Positions 45,591-57,137 of a DNA stretch of 64,000 bases are shown here, one piece after another. Source of the stretch: Melampsora larici-populina 98AG31 (lineage: Eukaryota > Basidiomycota > Pucciniomycetes > Pucciniales > Melampsoraceae). The notes under the pieces were generated by a model, which saw nothing but the letters and a program-made list of their open reading frames with translations, ran no database searches and was not told where the DNA came from. How positions within the stretch are numbered: the first letter of the stretch is position 1; the number at the start of each line of letters is the position of its first letter. Location of the stretch: positions 2,308,645 to 2,372,644 of the forward strand of contig NW_006768767.1 in assembly GCF_000204055.1 (NCBI RefSeq). The letters are read 5' to 3'. The position numbers and the translations under genes are program-made.

Positions 45591-48067
45591 CTTTGGTGAA
45601 GCTCGACACGAGGATGAGCAACAATTGAAGTATTAAAAATTGTTCCACTTTGGAATGGGTGTGATTTGATCAAGAGAAGATGACTACAACAAAGAAGGGA
45701 GGAAGAGAATAGCAGACTATAACAGATACATGAGGGCGCACACCATGCGAAAAAGCGGCAGCCGACGTAGCGCCACCGGCGTTCAACCGGCAACGACGGG
45801 CTTTCGGGAGAACATGGTACTGCCAATTTATCGCCTACTCCTTTCACTTACATCACCCACCCCCCGTGAAAGCGGTGTCATCATGCCGCTCCATGCTGTA
45901 GGGCTCACCGGTGGTAGGGCTCACAGCGCTGCTGAAAGCTCTGTGCCACATTACCCTTGTTGACACTGGACAGTAATGTCAAACCTCACGTAACAGGGCC
46001 CCTTGCCAACTTGTACCCCTTCCTACCACTTCCCAATTGTTACGTGTCATGCACACTACCAGCACTACCACCCATCTAGTCCTGCTTTCTGACTTCAATC
46101 CCCAATGTAGCCTGCCATTGTCCTACACAATATCCCAAGCTACTTTATTTGGTGCGGCTGGCATCATCTGTCCTGGATTTCTTGAGGAAGACAAGGATAA
46201 GTGGACCCCCCTCAAATACATCCTCAAATATCCTCACTTGTGGTGTTGATGTGAATAGTCTGGTTCCTTCTTTTGTTGTCTTTCTATATCCTTGTTCTGA
46301 AAACCTTGCTAACCAGTCCTTGGAATCCCTATGTCTGAGACTATGTAGTGCGGCATCCAGCCTAGTACACAATCAGCTGTAGCAAAAAATGACTTGAAAA
46401 TCAGGTGAATTAGTTTTTGACACTAGATTTCAATGGTATTAACAACAATGGTTGGTGCATGTCTGAGTCAGAGAGGGCCATACATATGATGATCAATTAG
46501 GGGGATTCCCAGCCCATCATTTTTTCTATGTTTTGCAATGTATTAATATTATGTAACTGTGTTTTTTCAAACACAGTTGGAAACAGCTTGTTCTTTCTTT
46601 GCAATGTGAGGTGTGCCAGGCCAGCCCCCCATGTGAACCAAGAGAGCAGTCAAAAGTAAATGATGCTTGTTCATTGCTTGCTCACTGGACAATTGGTTCT
46701 TTCAAGTGTTTTCATTTTATCAGAGACTTTGGCGGCCAGGATGGCAGAACCAAACAGATCACAAAGTTTAAGTGTCAAGTGCAGCTCAGGATAGAGCTGA
46801 GAGAGGTTGTCAATGAATTTGGAGAGCAGCATCTTGAAATAATTTTTGAGGTTGTGAGGTATGAAACCTGCAGAGTGTGAAGTTGGCTCCAACTTGTGAT
46901 GGTGTTATCAGGCAGTATATGTCCAGAAAGGGTGGCACCAGGTGAAAAGGTTTCACCTGATGTGTTGTGGGTATGTCATATGGTTGAGCACAAGAGACTC
47001 AGGTCGCGTAAGCCATACATTCATGGGATATAACTGACTGGCAGTGTCAGTGCCAATACCAGCGGCTGGCTGCCAGTCATCTCCCAAAGGCCTCTACTTG
47101 CGGCACAATTGAGGCTGTTCAGGATTTCTGGTACTTTTTGCAGGTTTGAATTCAAGATACAAACTATGGCTCTGTGTAGCATTGGCAAGAGCATAGCCCA
47201 TATCCCCCCTCTGCAAGACCTTTGTATTTTTTTGTTTTGTGTTCACAACTCTTGTTCAGTAGATACCTGTCATATCTCAAATGACGTGGTGGGTGGGGCG
47301 CAATTGGCCTGCCCCAGGGGAAGGCCTTTTGGGCCTGATTTTAGGGTTGGTGTGCCCATATTTGAGAGCAAACAAAGGGTTGCGCAAATCACAAAGCCGC
47401 TTTGCTTGCGCAAGCAACAAAGTATGCACAGGGCCACAGTCAGTCTGTAATTTGCTACTAAACATACACCTGATTACAATGGGACTGTCCTCCCACAAAT
47501 ATGTATCTCACACTTATTGTCTAACCCTAAACCTCACCCTAATTCCTAACCTAAATTGTGTGCCCAAACCAACCACCAATTCCAATCATACTGCTGCTAC
47601 TGATGACCAACAATGGGCTGTCGCTTTGTGTTGTGAGTAATGTGTGTTATGCACAACACAAAATCTGTGTTTTTCAACTCATCAGCCGCAAAGCACTGGC
47701 AAAGTTGCACCACTTGCTGTTGTGTTTTGCATTCACTGCTGTTGCGGACAACACACTTAGGAACCTTATAATATACACAAATGAATCAAATTTGAAACAA
47801 AGAAAAGAGAAAAGAGTATCAAAGTATTTTTATACAAGAAAAAAATAGAAATCAATAGAAAATGTGTTTTTTCAAGTCTAAAGAGTATTCAAGTATTGAA
47901 GTATAAGAAAATTAGTTATCAAAGTGTTTGAGTAAAAAAAATTATCAAAGTATAAGTATAAGAAAAATTATGTGTTAAGGTATCAAAATTGTTGAAATCA
48001 TGATACTATTTGGTTTTCTTATTTTGTCTACCGTCAAAAGCCTAAGGACAACTGAATTGAGATCACC
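45591..48067. other. Intergenic DNA with conserved segment upstream of gene A
   Basis: Positions 45648-45685 carry TTTGGAATGGGTGTGATTTG and ATCAAGAGAAGATGAC, shared with the region upstream of B (50885-50922) and partly C (52836-52860), so the promoters were duplicated with the genes. Beyond 45730 no gene is supported; open frames at 46599-46880 and 47281-47640 show no domain. Confidence 0.5.
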
Positions 48068-48171
48068 GCATCCGCCAGAGAGGTTCTTGACGTCAAGAAC
48101 ATCACCCACTACAAAGGGGCCCCTTTGTAGTACATTAAAATCTTGACATCAAGACCTTTTCTGGCGGATGC
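48068..48171. repeat. Short foldback repeat
   Basis: Near-perfect palindrome of about 104 bp centred on GGGGCCCC at 48120. Arms run GCATCCGCCAGA, TTCTTGACGTCAAGA and ACTACAAAGGGG, then mirror back to GGCGGATGC. It resembles a tiny foldback transposon. No clear target duplication. Confidence 0.8.
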
Positions 48172-48760
48172 AGTGGATCCTTGAATTCCAAGTAACAAAA
48201 CATGAGGATCCACCATTCCAGTGGGGCATACCCTGTTACCCCGCTGCATTGCTGACAATGGTGCCGCACCACATTGCAATGGTAGAAAATATTGATCCAA
48301 AGGATATCAGACAATGGTCTGAACCAATGTGTTGCCCTATCTTTCTTCAATGTATGTGTTGCTTTGTGTTGCCCAACTTTGCTTGCTGAGAGCAAAGCAG
48401 TGGCCCGATGGTGTGTCAGTGATGACTCACAAGATCCAGATCCTTGATTTGAAGATCTTGACAAAATTCAAGAGTTTGAAAATGAAATTCATGGCAAAGA
48501 TGAAGTGGATCAGGGAGAAGGACAAGAGAATTATACCGGATTTAGTATATAGATACTATTTTTGATTTAAAATTATTCAATATTTGAGTTGAAGCAGAAC
48601 AACCTGATACTATTGTTTCAGATGAGGCGTCTGAGACTAAGGATTGGGACAAGGATATCCTTTTTGATAATCTTGCCTATTGGCTGTTGATGAAATGCTT
48701 CCTTTGATCATTCAAAGCAGTAATATGAAATATGAAACATGCCATTTTTGATGTTCTATA

Positions 48761-48905
48761 GGGTGCGTTCACTTAAGGAATTTCGGACCAGTGATCACAT
48801 TCTGTAAATTTTTTAATGCAAAAACGTAACATGCCCCACCAGATAGACATTTTAAATTTTGCAGAATGTGATTTCTCACCAGAATTTGGTTAAGTGAACG
48901 CGCCC
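48761..48905. mobile_element. MITE 1 (145 bp)
   Basis: Ends GGGTGCGTTCACTTAAG and, in reverse complement, GGGCGCGTTCACTTAA, extending inward through GAATGTGAT-type blocks. Non-coding. Its right flank TAA is also the left target site of MITE 2. Confidence 0.75.
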
Positions 48906-48908
48906 TAA

Positions 48909-49802
48909 GGCCGCGTTCACTTAGGCCGGATTTCCAGAAAGCGCATTCTAGGTGACCGCTTTTCTACATGTAGAAAAGCGATTTTTGTAAAAAAACAAAA
49001 TTTCACGTTTCATGACAAAAGAGGTCATGAAGCGTTTGATTAAAGGTGAAATTAAGGACGATTTTTTTGTTTGTTGATCCCCAGACAAACCCTTCGATCT
49101 GAAAAATCCCACTACATAAACCAATCATACATCCTCACTTTTGCAAATTGTTGATGCTCAATCCTTTCTTTCAATCCTTTCTCGAATCAAACTCAATCAG
49201 GTCTTTGTACCAGCATTATCTTCGACTAATCACAGCTGAAGTTTGATTGATCGAGAAAGATGCTTTGACGTCTATCAAAAAGACTGAACTGGAACTCAGT
49301 TTGAGTGAGAAACAGTGTTTAGCTAAATCATCTTATGACAGTAAAGCTCAAATGGCTATTTGCCTCACTTCCAAACGAAAATTAGATCAGGTTCCTGTGC
49401 TTGTATAAAGGTGACTTGGGTTGAGAATGAGATCAAGTGAGGATGAATCGAAGACGTTTTTTGAGGAGAGTGGTGGATGACGGATTTTGAGAGCTGTGTA
49501 CGATGAATGGGGACTCGGGAAATATCTGAGGGGTCCTGTACAGTGGAAGGTACATTGTGAGATTTCAGGATAAGTTCACAAATGAAATGATAGGTGGGAA
49601 AAGTTGAGGCAGAATGCGATTTCGAGAGCAAAAAATGTGATATTATCGAATTCTTGAAAAGTGCCAAAAAAAGACTTTTTTCAAGCATTCTGTGATTTCA
49701 AGAATGCTTGTAAATAAGAAATCAAACGCATTTCACAGAATGCGATTTATCAACATTCAAGAAAGCGCTTTTTCGTGAAAAAGCGCTTAAGTGAACGCGC
49801 CC
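48909..49802. mobile_element. MITE 2 (894 bp), Harbinger-like
   Basis: Ends GGCCGCGTTCACTTA and, in reverse complement, GGGCGCGTTCACTTAAG, flanked by TAA at 48906-48908 and 49803-49805. The TWA duplication and the ends shared with MITE 1 fit the Tourist/Harbinger class. The interior has AAGCGC-rich hairpins near both ends and no transposase. A 107-residue minus-strand frame at 49365-49688 shows no domain. Confidence 0.8.
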
Positions 49803-50070
49803 TAAGTGTTTTTTACTTTTTTTTGCTTTGTGCCAGTGGGGGGGTGATTTAACGCCTCAGCGGCCCTACTTTAGGCGCGCCTTTGGAGAGTTCAAACCCC
49901 GCGCCTGGCCTGCCCCAGACTCAACATCCGTGCTCACCACGCGACTCTCGACAAATATAGATCACAAGGAACAAATCAGGGAATAATGTCAATAGATTCA
50001 TCGCAATTTCCTTCCATATCACTTGTAGAACGACACAAGATACCCGAGTGATTTCGGTGTGATCTATGTA

Positions 50071-50825
50071 TTACTTCAACTTGCAATTGCCACATTCTAA
50101 AAAGAGATAAATTTTAGTCAGTTAAGTATATATGCCTTTATGATGGGTGGCGAAACTCGACTGACGCGTTTGAGGTATATTATCGTCGGTAAGAGGGCAC
50201 TTATAAATAAGTCTTGGTCCATTCTTGGCATGACGAACTTGACAAGCTGTAGAATTCCACATTCACACACATAACCCAAACATTTCAATGATGAAACTTA
50301 TGAAGAATGGATAGTTAATGATCCAGAAGACTGACTATATTGACCCGCTGCTGTGTCGAGCTCGTATTCTATACACTTTTGAGTTCCATCAAGCAAGATC
50401 CCGGCGGCATCAATACAAAGATTCATCGGAGTCCATTGAAAACCTAGTATCAAAAATGCACAAGATACATACCGACTAATCAGCTTTACAGTGCGATTTC
50501 ACATCAAGGGGGATGATGATCGGTTTTTGGATACTTACCATAAAGACCATTGAAACAGCTTGAATAATGACACTCATACTTTCCTGGTGAGTTTGCCGGG
50601 TGCGCCCAGCACTCTTTTGAAACAAGGGATCACAACACATCTCCGCGTTAGCCGTGGTTGTAGATCATACTGTAGTTAAAGTGCCAAAGTAGATTGAAAT
50701 GGGATTTCCATACCTGCTTTATTGTTTCCCTCGACTTTAAGCTTTATGTCACAAGTAATTCTTTCCTGCATTGTCGCCTTGATACCCATGGAAAATAGAA
50801 GGAGGAAGGTCTTGAAGTGAAGCAT
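50071..50825 (-). CDS. Secreted cysteine-rich protein B (three-member family)
   Basis: Five exons with the same phases as paralogue A. Exon 1 is 50825-50714: signal peptide MLHFKTFLLLFSMGIKATM, then ITCDIKLKVEGNNKA. Exon 2 (about 50624-50541) gives ECWAHPANS, then YECHYSSCFNGLY. Exon 3 starts FQWTPMNLC and ends KCIEYELDTAAGQY at a GTCAGT donor. Exon 4, after TTCTACAG, gives TCQVRHAKNGPRLIYKCPL. Exon 5 (about 50096-50071) ends QCGNCKLK. About 127 residues, 10 Cys. CW, CxY...C.NG, FQWTPM, CIEY, KCPL and CGNC are shared with C. No known domain. Reading through the exon 3 donor gives a premature stop, as in A. Confidence 0.75.
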
Positions 50826-52026
50826 TTTTTGGTAAAGCTAGAAACGAAGATGATCACCCTTGGAAGTATCAAAATTGACACCAGTTTCAGATGGATGGGA
50901 TTTGATCAAGAGAAGATGACAAGCGGAGCATCCACAGTGGGCTCCATATTTTGCGGGTTCTGAATTGACCGTATCAGTCTTTTTCACATTACAAAAGGTA
51001 GATGAAATGGTGGCGTTTTGTTTACTGATTGTACAATTTTGGCGGCAACTGGCGGAACCGTAGGTGTACAAATGTATATAACCACGGAATTCGAGGCTCC
51101 ACCTGGCTCCACCCTTCCATATGGTTAACACATGGCAAATACAGAGCAACCTATCAGAGTGTATTTGTTTTATGCGTATTTTGCAAAGGTGGTCTTTGCC
51201 AATTGTTAGAGAAAGCTTTATCGTGAGTTACTCAGATAGAGGGAGCTCCTCACTCATGGAGTGGTTGCGAAAAAGGGCAGAATCGTAAAACAAGATCATT
51301 GAATAGCTTGTATTTACAAGCTTGTTTATGATTAATTCATGGACACACCTATATTCGATAGATAATCTTGATTGACAATAATTTTGAAAAAGTCTTTTTT
51401 CTCTAACATCAACACACATATTCCTAACTTTGTTCAACATTTAAAAGATGAGATATCAAATTATCAATGAACAAACAAAAAGGAAAAAAGTGGTAGACCC
51501 TTTTATGTCAAAATGAAGACAAAGGATTCAAAAGGGATAGTTTCAGAGATGAAGTCATGACAAAAAAACTTGTCTTCTTAACCAGGATCAGCTGCTCAAG
51601 AACAACAAAAACAACATCATCAGTAAGCATGCATACGTTATACATTTCTCATAGATGCTTCAGATTATGTGCTAAATGGAAACATGATAAAGTAGCTCTT
51701 GATTCTCTCAGTTCCATTTCAAGGTTTCTTGGGTTTTTACTGATCTTTCATGAGGAGCTATCCAATCTGTATGTACAAGCTTTCCCACAAATTCATAATG
51801 AGAATCAAAACTAAAAGAATTGGAAAATAAGAGATACGATGATTTCTGTAATCAGAAACCAAGATCAATATTTTAAAATCTGTATCAGTAAAGTGAATCT
51901 TTGAGAAAAGAATCAATCTTGATTAAATATAAATGATGAGGAAAAAATCAAGTGATAATTGAAATATCATGGTTTTTCTTTTTCTTTTAAGAATCAAGTA
52001 CGAGATGCCCAATTTTTTTTTCTGTG
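50826..52026. other. Spacer between secreted genes B and C
   Basis: Begins with the duplicated promoter segment of gene B (GGGATTTGATCAAGAGAAG near 50899). No supported gene; 51557-51814 is open on the plus strand but featureless. Confidence 0.45.
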
Positions 52027-52779
52027 TTATCTAGTTTTCACACAATTGCCACATTCTAAAAAGAGATAAATCAACTTCAGTTAAATAACTTTTTTTTGAT
52101 AAGTATGAAAAGAGTGACGAACGCATCTTGGATATATTATTCTTCAAAGGGCATACATAAGTCTTATGACGATGAACTTTACAAACTAAAGAGTTCCAAA
52201 CACATACGCAAACAAATATCAATCTTGAACGTCAGAACTTATGGGGAATGGATAAGTTAAAAATCAAAATCTACTCACAATAACGAGCCGAGATTGTGTC
52301 GAAATGATATTCCACACACTGTTGATCACTAAAGCTTTGGTCGGGTGAATCTTGTAACTGGCAACCAGTCATCGGAGTCCATTGAAAGTCTACATCATCA
52401 CAGAATGAATAAGATACACATGTCCACTAATCAGCTTGACGGTGTGGGATCGTAAACAAGATTAAGAATCATCGGTTTGTGAATTACTTACTACCGTTGT
52501 GACAGCTTGCATAATTGCATTCAAAATGATCTGATTCCCCCCAGCACTCTTTTATGTAATGAGTGATAACAGAAACAAATCTACGTCAGTCGAGGGTTTA
52601 GATCAATCATCATTCTGGTAGTTAAGATTGAGGGAAAGATTGAAATGGGATGGTACCGTACCTGCTTTACTGTTTCCCTCGACTGCAAAATATACAGTAC
52701 AGTCTCCCTGGAGCTGGATTGTCTCCTTGATGAACAGGGGGAAGAGGAGGATGGCGATCTTAGGAAAGAAGTGAAGCAT
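52027..52779 (-). CDS. Secreted cysteine-rich protein C (three-member family)
   Basis: Exon 1 is 52779-52662: signal peptide MLHFFPKIAILLFPLFIKET, then GDCTVYFAVEGNSKA. Exon 2 (about 52553-52495) gives ECWGESDHFECNYASCHNG. Exon 3 gives FQWTPMTGCQL and SDQQCVEYHFDTISARY before a GTGAGT donor. Exon 4, after CTCTTTAG, gives FCKVHRHKTYVCPL. Exon 5 ends QCGNCVKTR. About 120 residues, 10 Cys. The fourth intron would start GTTCGT, a poor donor; if it is not spliced, the frame runs on about 30 residues to a TAG (ending WQLCEN), so the C terminus is less certain than in A and B. A MULE-like end lies about 130 bp upstream. Confidence 0.68.
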
Positions 52780-52910
52780 TTTTGGTAAAATGACACCGAG
52801 TCAAACGTCAATCGAACTATTGTGTCTTTATACCAGTTTGGAATGGGTGCGATTTGATAGATTGAGAATCTTCCTGCCAGCATGTGAAGAAGCGGAAGGC
52901 ATAGGAAGGC

Positions 52911-52975
52911 CAAGCTTAAGTAAGCCCCTCACGAGCGGCGTTCGCCTCGCCCTCGAGAAGGCGTACTACTAGCGC
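52911..52975. repeat. Solo end related to the MULE-like element
   Basis: AAGCTTAAGTAAGCCCCTC followed by CGTTCGCCTCGCCCTCGAGA closely matches the left end of the element at 16145 (AAGCTTAACTAAGCCCCTC, then CGTTCGCCGCGCCCTCG). No second end was found nearby, so this is a relic or one end of a diverged copy. It sits in the upstream region of secreted gene C. Confidence 0.7.
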
Positions 52976-53733
52976 CAATGGCGTCGGGTAAACTTGAGTT
53001 CCTGAGGAGCGAGGGCCTTGGTGACAATTGGGGGCTTTTTGCATGGTATGATCGTAGCACCGGCGGATCGTAGATAGGATTTGTAGGCCGTGACATAAGA
53101 TTGGCGGCCAAAAATGAATGATTCTTTCATGAGCGGAAGTTTCTAAATTTTACTCAAACTTAACAATCCTCACTGACACAAGGAGCGAGGAAGTTTGATT
53201 TTGTTTACAAAGTTTTTCCATTTTATTGGGACATACTTACAATTCTTTATAAATAGAGGATGCATACCAGACTTTCATAATTTTCAATAATTTGACAATC
53301 AAAAATCAAAGAAGTGATCAAATATAAGAGATTGTAATGAGGATATATGAAAGTATATATATATATGTGTGTAGATAATCCTCCTTATTTTTTTTTCTAG
53401 TTGATAACAAGATAAATATTTCAAGGTGATCTTTTATTTCAAATAAATCTCCACTCTAAAATCAGTGAATTAGTCAACCTGCAAAACAAAAAATCACTCT
53501 TGAAAGAGATGAATGATGATTGAGAAATAATCAAGGAATCTTATGATCTAAATCCAGACCAAGCCGTCCGTCAAGGTTTTGAAAGAACCGAGTTTGAATA
53601 GCAGTCCCGTTACTGAAACCACAAGTGCCACCAAGCGCACAATATCTCACTCATACCTCATACCTCATACCATGCACACGTAATAACTCACTAAATATGA
53701 TAATACATAAACAACATCAAGGAAGTTTTCCTC
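52976..53733. other. Intergenic DNA
   Basis: No gene. A TATATATATATG tract near 53355 and AT-rich sequence lead to the Harbinger target site TTA at 53734-53736. Confidence 0.5.
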
Positions 53734-54062
53734 TTAGAGCATCACCACCGGGCAGTGTAAAATCCGACCCTTTTGGGTCTCTGTAATTGTCTGTACAAAG
53801 ACTGTATGACAGGTCAATGGAATATGCCCGGCGTTCGAGAAAACCGTTGCCGTGTAAACACGAGAAAGTGGAAATTTAGATATCCACAAAGAGATATTGT
53901 CTGCCACGGAAGTGACAGACATTATCTCTGAGTAGTCGGTTTTTGGTGGTGATCGGTTTCACTGCTCAGTTGAAACCGATCACATCTTTTTCTCGATATA
54001 TCTTATCTTTTTCCGTATTCCTTTCCTCTTCACGGTGATCTTTAATCTTAACGTGTGATCAA

Positions 54063-55493
54063 ATGGCTGATCAGCCAGATCCCCATCCTCTCGCATTAAA
54101 CAACCTGTTATCTATATGTGCCCAAACAAATAATCGTATGCAAACAATAGTTGACGCTGGCCAAGTGACCTCGTCTGTAGCTCGTCACTTCATTACTTCT
54201 CAAGATATTCACAAGCGACGAGGGGGTGGCTCCAAGCCTGGAAAAGCTCCCAACATCGAACGTAACCGCGAAGAAGGACATGAGAAATTGATGAAAGACT
54301 ACTTCGTGGATAATCCTTGTTACAATGACTATCAGTTTCGTCGTCGTTACCGGATGGGACGCAATGTTTTCTTGCGCGTTGTCGAAGGCGTCACTGCAGA
54401 GGACCGCTACTTTGTTCAAAAACGCGATGCTTGTCAAAGACTGGGCCTAACTCCTTTACAAAAATGCACCGCCGCCATTAGAATGCTCGCCTACGGGACT
54501 CCTGCGGACATGAACGACGAAAACTTACGTCTGGGCCAAACAACCTCTACGGAGAGTATGAAACGATTTTGTGCCGCCGTTGTGTCTCGTTTTGGAGCAG
54601 AATACCTCTGAGAACCCAACGCAGAGGACACTGCAAGACTTCTTGAGGAAAACAAAGAACGGGGCTTCCCAGGCATGCTAGGTTCACTCGACTGCATGCA
54701 TTGGCGTTGGAAAAACTGCCCCAGGGCGCATAGCGGTCAGTATAAAGGCAAAGAAGGTGGCCCAACTATTGTGTTGGAGGCCGTTGCATCCAAAGATCGT
54801 TGGATATGGCACGCGTTCTTTGGAATTCCTGGTTCACTTAATGATCTCAATGTACTCAACCATTCTCCGTTATTCGATCGTCTTTGCCAAGGTGAAGCAC
54901 CCGAGGTTAATTTTGAAGTTAATGGTCACCAGTACAACAAAGGATATTATCTGGGGGACGGAATCTATCCCAAGTGGTCTACTATTGTTAAAACCATTTC
55001 ACATCCACAAGACGTGAAAAACAGGTATTTATTATACTCTTGTGTATATTCTCTCTACGAGAACAGTATTACTGACATGTGGTATGTTATTTAACTTCTA
55101 CAGTGGTTTGCAACGTTGCAAGAATCTATTCGAAAGGATGTTGAATGCGCTTTTGGCATTCTACAATCACAATTTGCAATAGTGGCTGGTCCAGCGCGTA
55201 TGTGGAGTCCAAAAGTATTGAAATCTATCATGTTATGTTGTGTCATCCTCCACAACATGGTAGTTGAGGATGAGCGAGGCGGGGAGCCCCACGAAGTAAT
55301 TCCTCTGGTGGATATAGCAGAGGTGCTACATCCAGATGATGACATAACTCCTTATCAGCGTTATCTCAATATGCAAAGCCAAGTTGAAGATCAAAATTTA
55401 CATCAGCAACTACAAAACAACCTTATCGAGCATCTCTGGAGCTTACGAGGTGCGGCGGGATTAAGGAGAGGGGGTGAGGCTGGTGGAATCTGA
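54063..55493 (+). pseudogene. Harbinger DDE transposase with one in-frame TGA
   Basis: Plant-type Harbinger transposase of about 445 residues. Exon 1 runs from 54063 to about 55009; exon 2 runs 55104-55493. The frame through the intron closes best with a GTGAAA donor after HPQD; this boundary is uncertain. The N-terminal region has GGGSKPGKAPNIERNREEGH and RRRYRMGRNVFLRVVEGV. Catalytic residues lie in GSLDCMHWRWKNCP, FGIPGSLNDLNVLNHSPLF and KDVECAFGILQSQFAIV. TGA at 54609-54611 falls in L-stop-EPNAED; the relative at 60088 reads LREPTAED there with CGC for Arg, which directly supports loss of an Arg codon. Confidence 0.9.
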
Positions 55494-55787
55494 ATGTCAT
55501 CCATCTTTTTACTCAGTTCATGGGTCATCGAGGTTTTTTTTTGTCTTATTATATATTGTACATATACTTTTTCACCTTGCCATTTACTTTATGTTCACTT
55601 TATCCCTCAGCATTTGTATTGTATGCAAGAGTATACGGACCCATGAATCAGTTTAGATTCATTTCATGTTCTGCTTCTGCGAGAGCGAGACACTACCAAA
55701 AGATAACATGAGAAGAGCGACAACACAATACAAGAATGATTCAACCACACATCATAGACTATCATAAAATGCTAACTAAAGCGCGTT

Positions 55788-56499
55788 CTAAAGCGCGTTC
55801 ACACGAGCTTGAAGCCAAGCCCATTTGGCTTCATGATCAAATACATTTACAAATTCAGCTCCCAAACCACCCTCTCGTAAAATATGAGCGGCAGACTCCT
55901 TTTCACCCGGCCCTTGAAGGTACCGTCCTTGGTAATTGTAAACCTGGCCAAGAGCTTCACGAAGGACTCGAAACTCTTCTCTTCTCTTACTTTGAATGAC
56001 TTTAATGATACGTCGCATTTCTTGTTTGGTTCTTTGTCGGCGTTGATACTCCTCCAATAGCTCTAATTCTTGTTGAGCTCGGGGGCTGGGATGGTTGCCT
56101 AAGGATAAAATACGTTAACTTAGTGTTGCATGCAGGGTTTTTGCATTAAAGATCATGCTGACCTTGAACGTTGGGCGTGTGGTTGTTACCGCGGTTGGAA
56201 GCGATAATTATTATATCTGGAGATGAATCGCGGGAGTTTCCTAATGATTAGAAAGTCAGTATGATGGTTTAATACAAACTATCAGACTTATACTCACCTT
56301 CGCTTTCAGGTGTTCGCAATCTGGGATCTACAAGTTCCCGACGTTCATCGCCTTGTCCTTTGGCTAGGTCCTGATGAATCCGGTTGTATCAGAGGAATCC
56401 TTGGGGGGAAAATCCGGTTCCAAACGTCGTACCCATCCAGGTGACATCGGGGGAACTTGGGGTTGCTTGATTCCCGGAATTGCCACTGGAAGAAGACAT
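55788..56499 (-). pseudogene. Accessory coiled-coil-type gene of the Harbinger element
   Basis: Three exons on the minus strand: 56499-56298, an exon of about 80 nt starting after ATCATTAG (SRDSSPDIIIIASNRGNNHT), and a last exon ending at the TAG at 55788. Exon 1 begins MSSSSGNSGNQATPSSPD. The last exon is rich in Arg, Glu and Gln (ELELLEEYQRRQRTKQEMRR, IIKVIQSKRREEFRVL), predicted helical/coiled coil, and ends KWAWLQARVNAL. One TGA at 56389-56391 lies in GFL-stop-YNRIHQDL; the rest of that exon is open, fitting CGA to TGA. It lies between the transposase and the Myb-like gene. Standard Harbinger elements carry two genes; this third one has no family I recognise. Confidence 0.65.
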
Positions 56500-57137
56500 T
56501 ATGATTTAAGAGTTCGACAAGGTTAACTCGGAAGGAATGTGTAAGCGTTGATATATACAGAGGTAAAGTAAACTATGAACAAACAGTGGAGTTTGAGAAC
56601 GAGATCTTTCTTGAACCTCACATAAGATCAAGCCTTTTTTATAGTATTGCGAGGAGGCCACATCGTAGATTATTCATTATTGAAATAATTAATATTAATC
56701 TAAGATCAGTCATGGCAACCTGGAGAAACACCAGAGTTGCAAATAACCCAAGTTGCAAATCACCCAATAACGCACCTGGTTACTCTCACAACTTGTTCCA
56801 GAATGGGGGAACTGCGATTAGTAGCTTACTTGCGGAAGCCGGTTGATGCTACTATACTATCATCCAAAGGTGTATAAAAATCAATATGTTTATAATTATC
56901 AACATGACATGAAAAATAGCAATGAACTAAATACACAGCAATAATTTTTTTTGGGAAAGTCGTATCTACAAAATCACACACAGCACACAGAGGCAGAGAC
57001 AGAACGAAGGTTAACAAGTAAGTAAAGAGAAAGTTACAAGCAAAAACATAAACTGCACAGACAAACAACCAAGAAGCATAAATTGAGTGAAACGAGTAAA
57101 TAAACCATGACTGATCTCAACATGAGGTAAATGACTA

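Noticed and set aside
46599..46892. Overlapping frames of 93 and 73 residues on opposite strands
   Set aside because: No homology recognised and no signal peptide, exon chain or conserved motif.
49365..49688. 107-residue minus-strand frame
   Set aside because: Lies wholly inside MITE 2, a non-autonomous element, and shows no domain.
51557..51814. Fourth member of the secreted cysteine-rich family
   Set aside because: Opposite strand, lacks the CW, CxEY and CGxC motifs and has no conserved exon borders.
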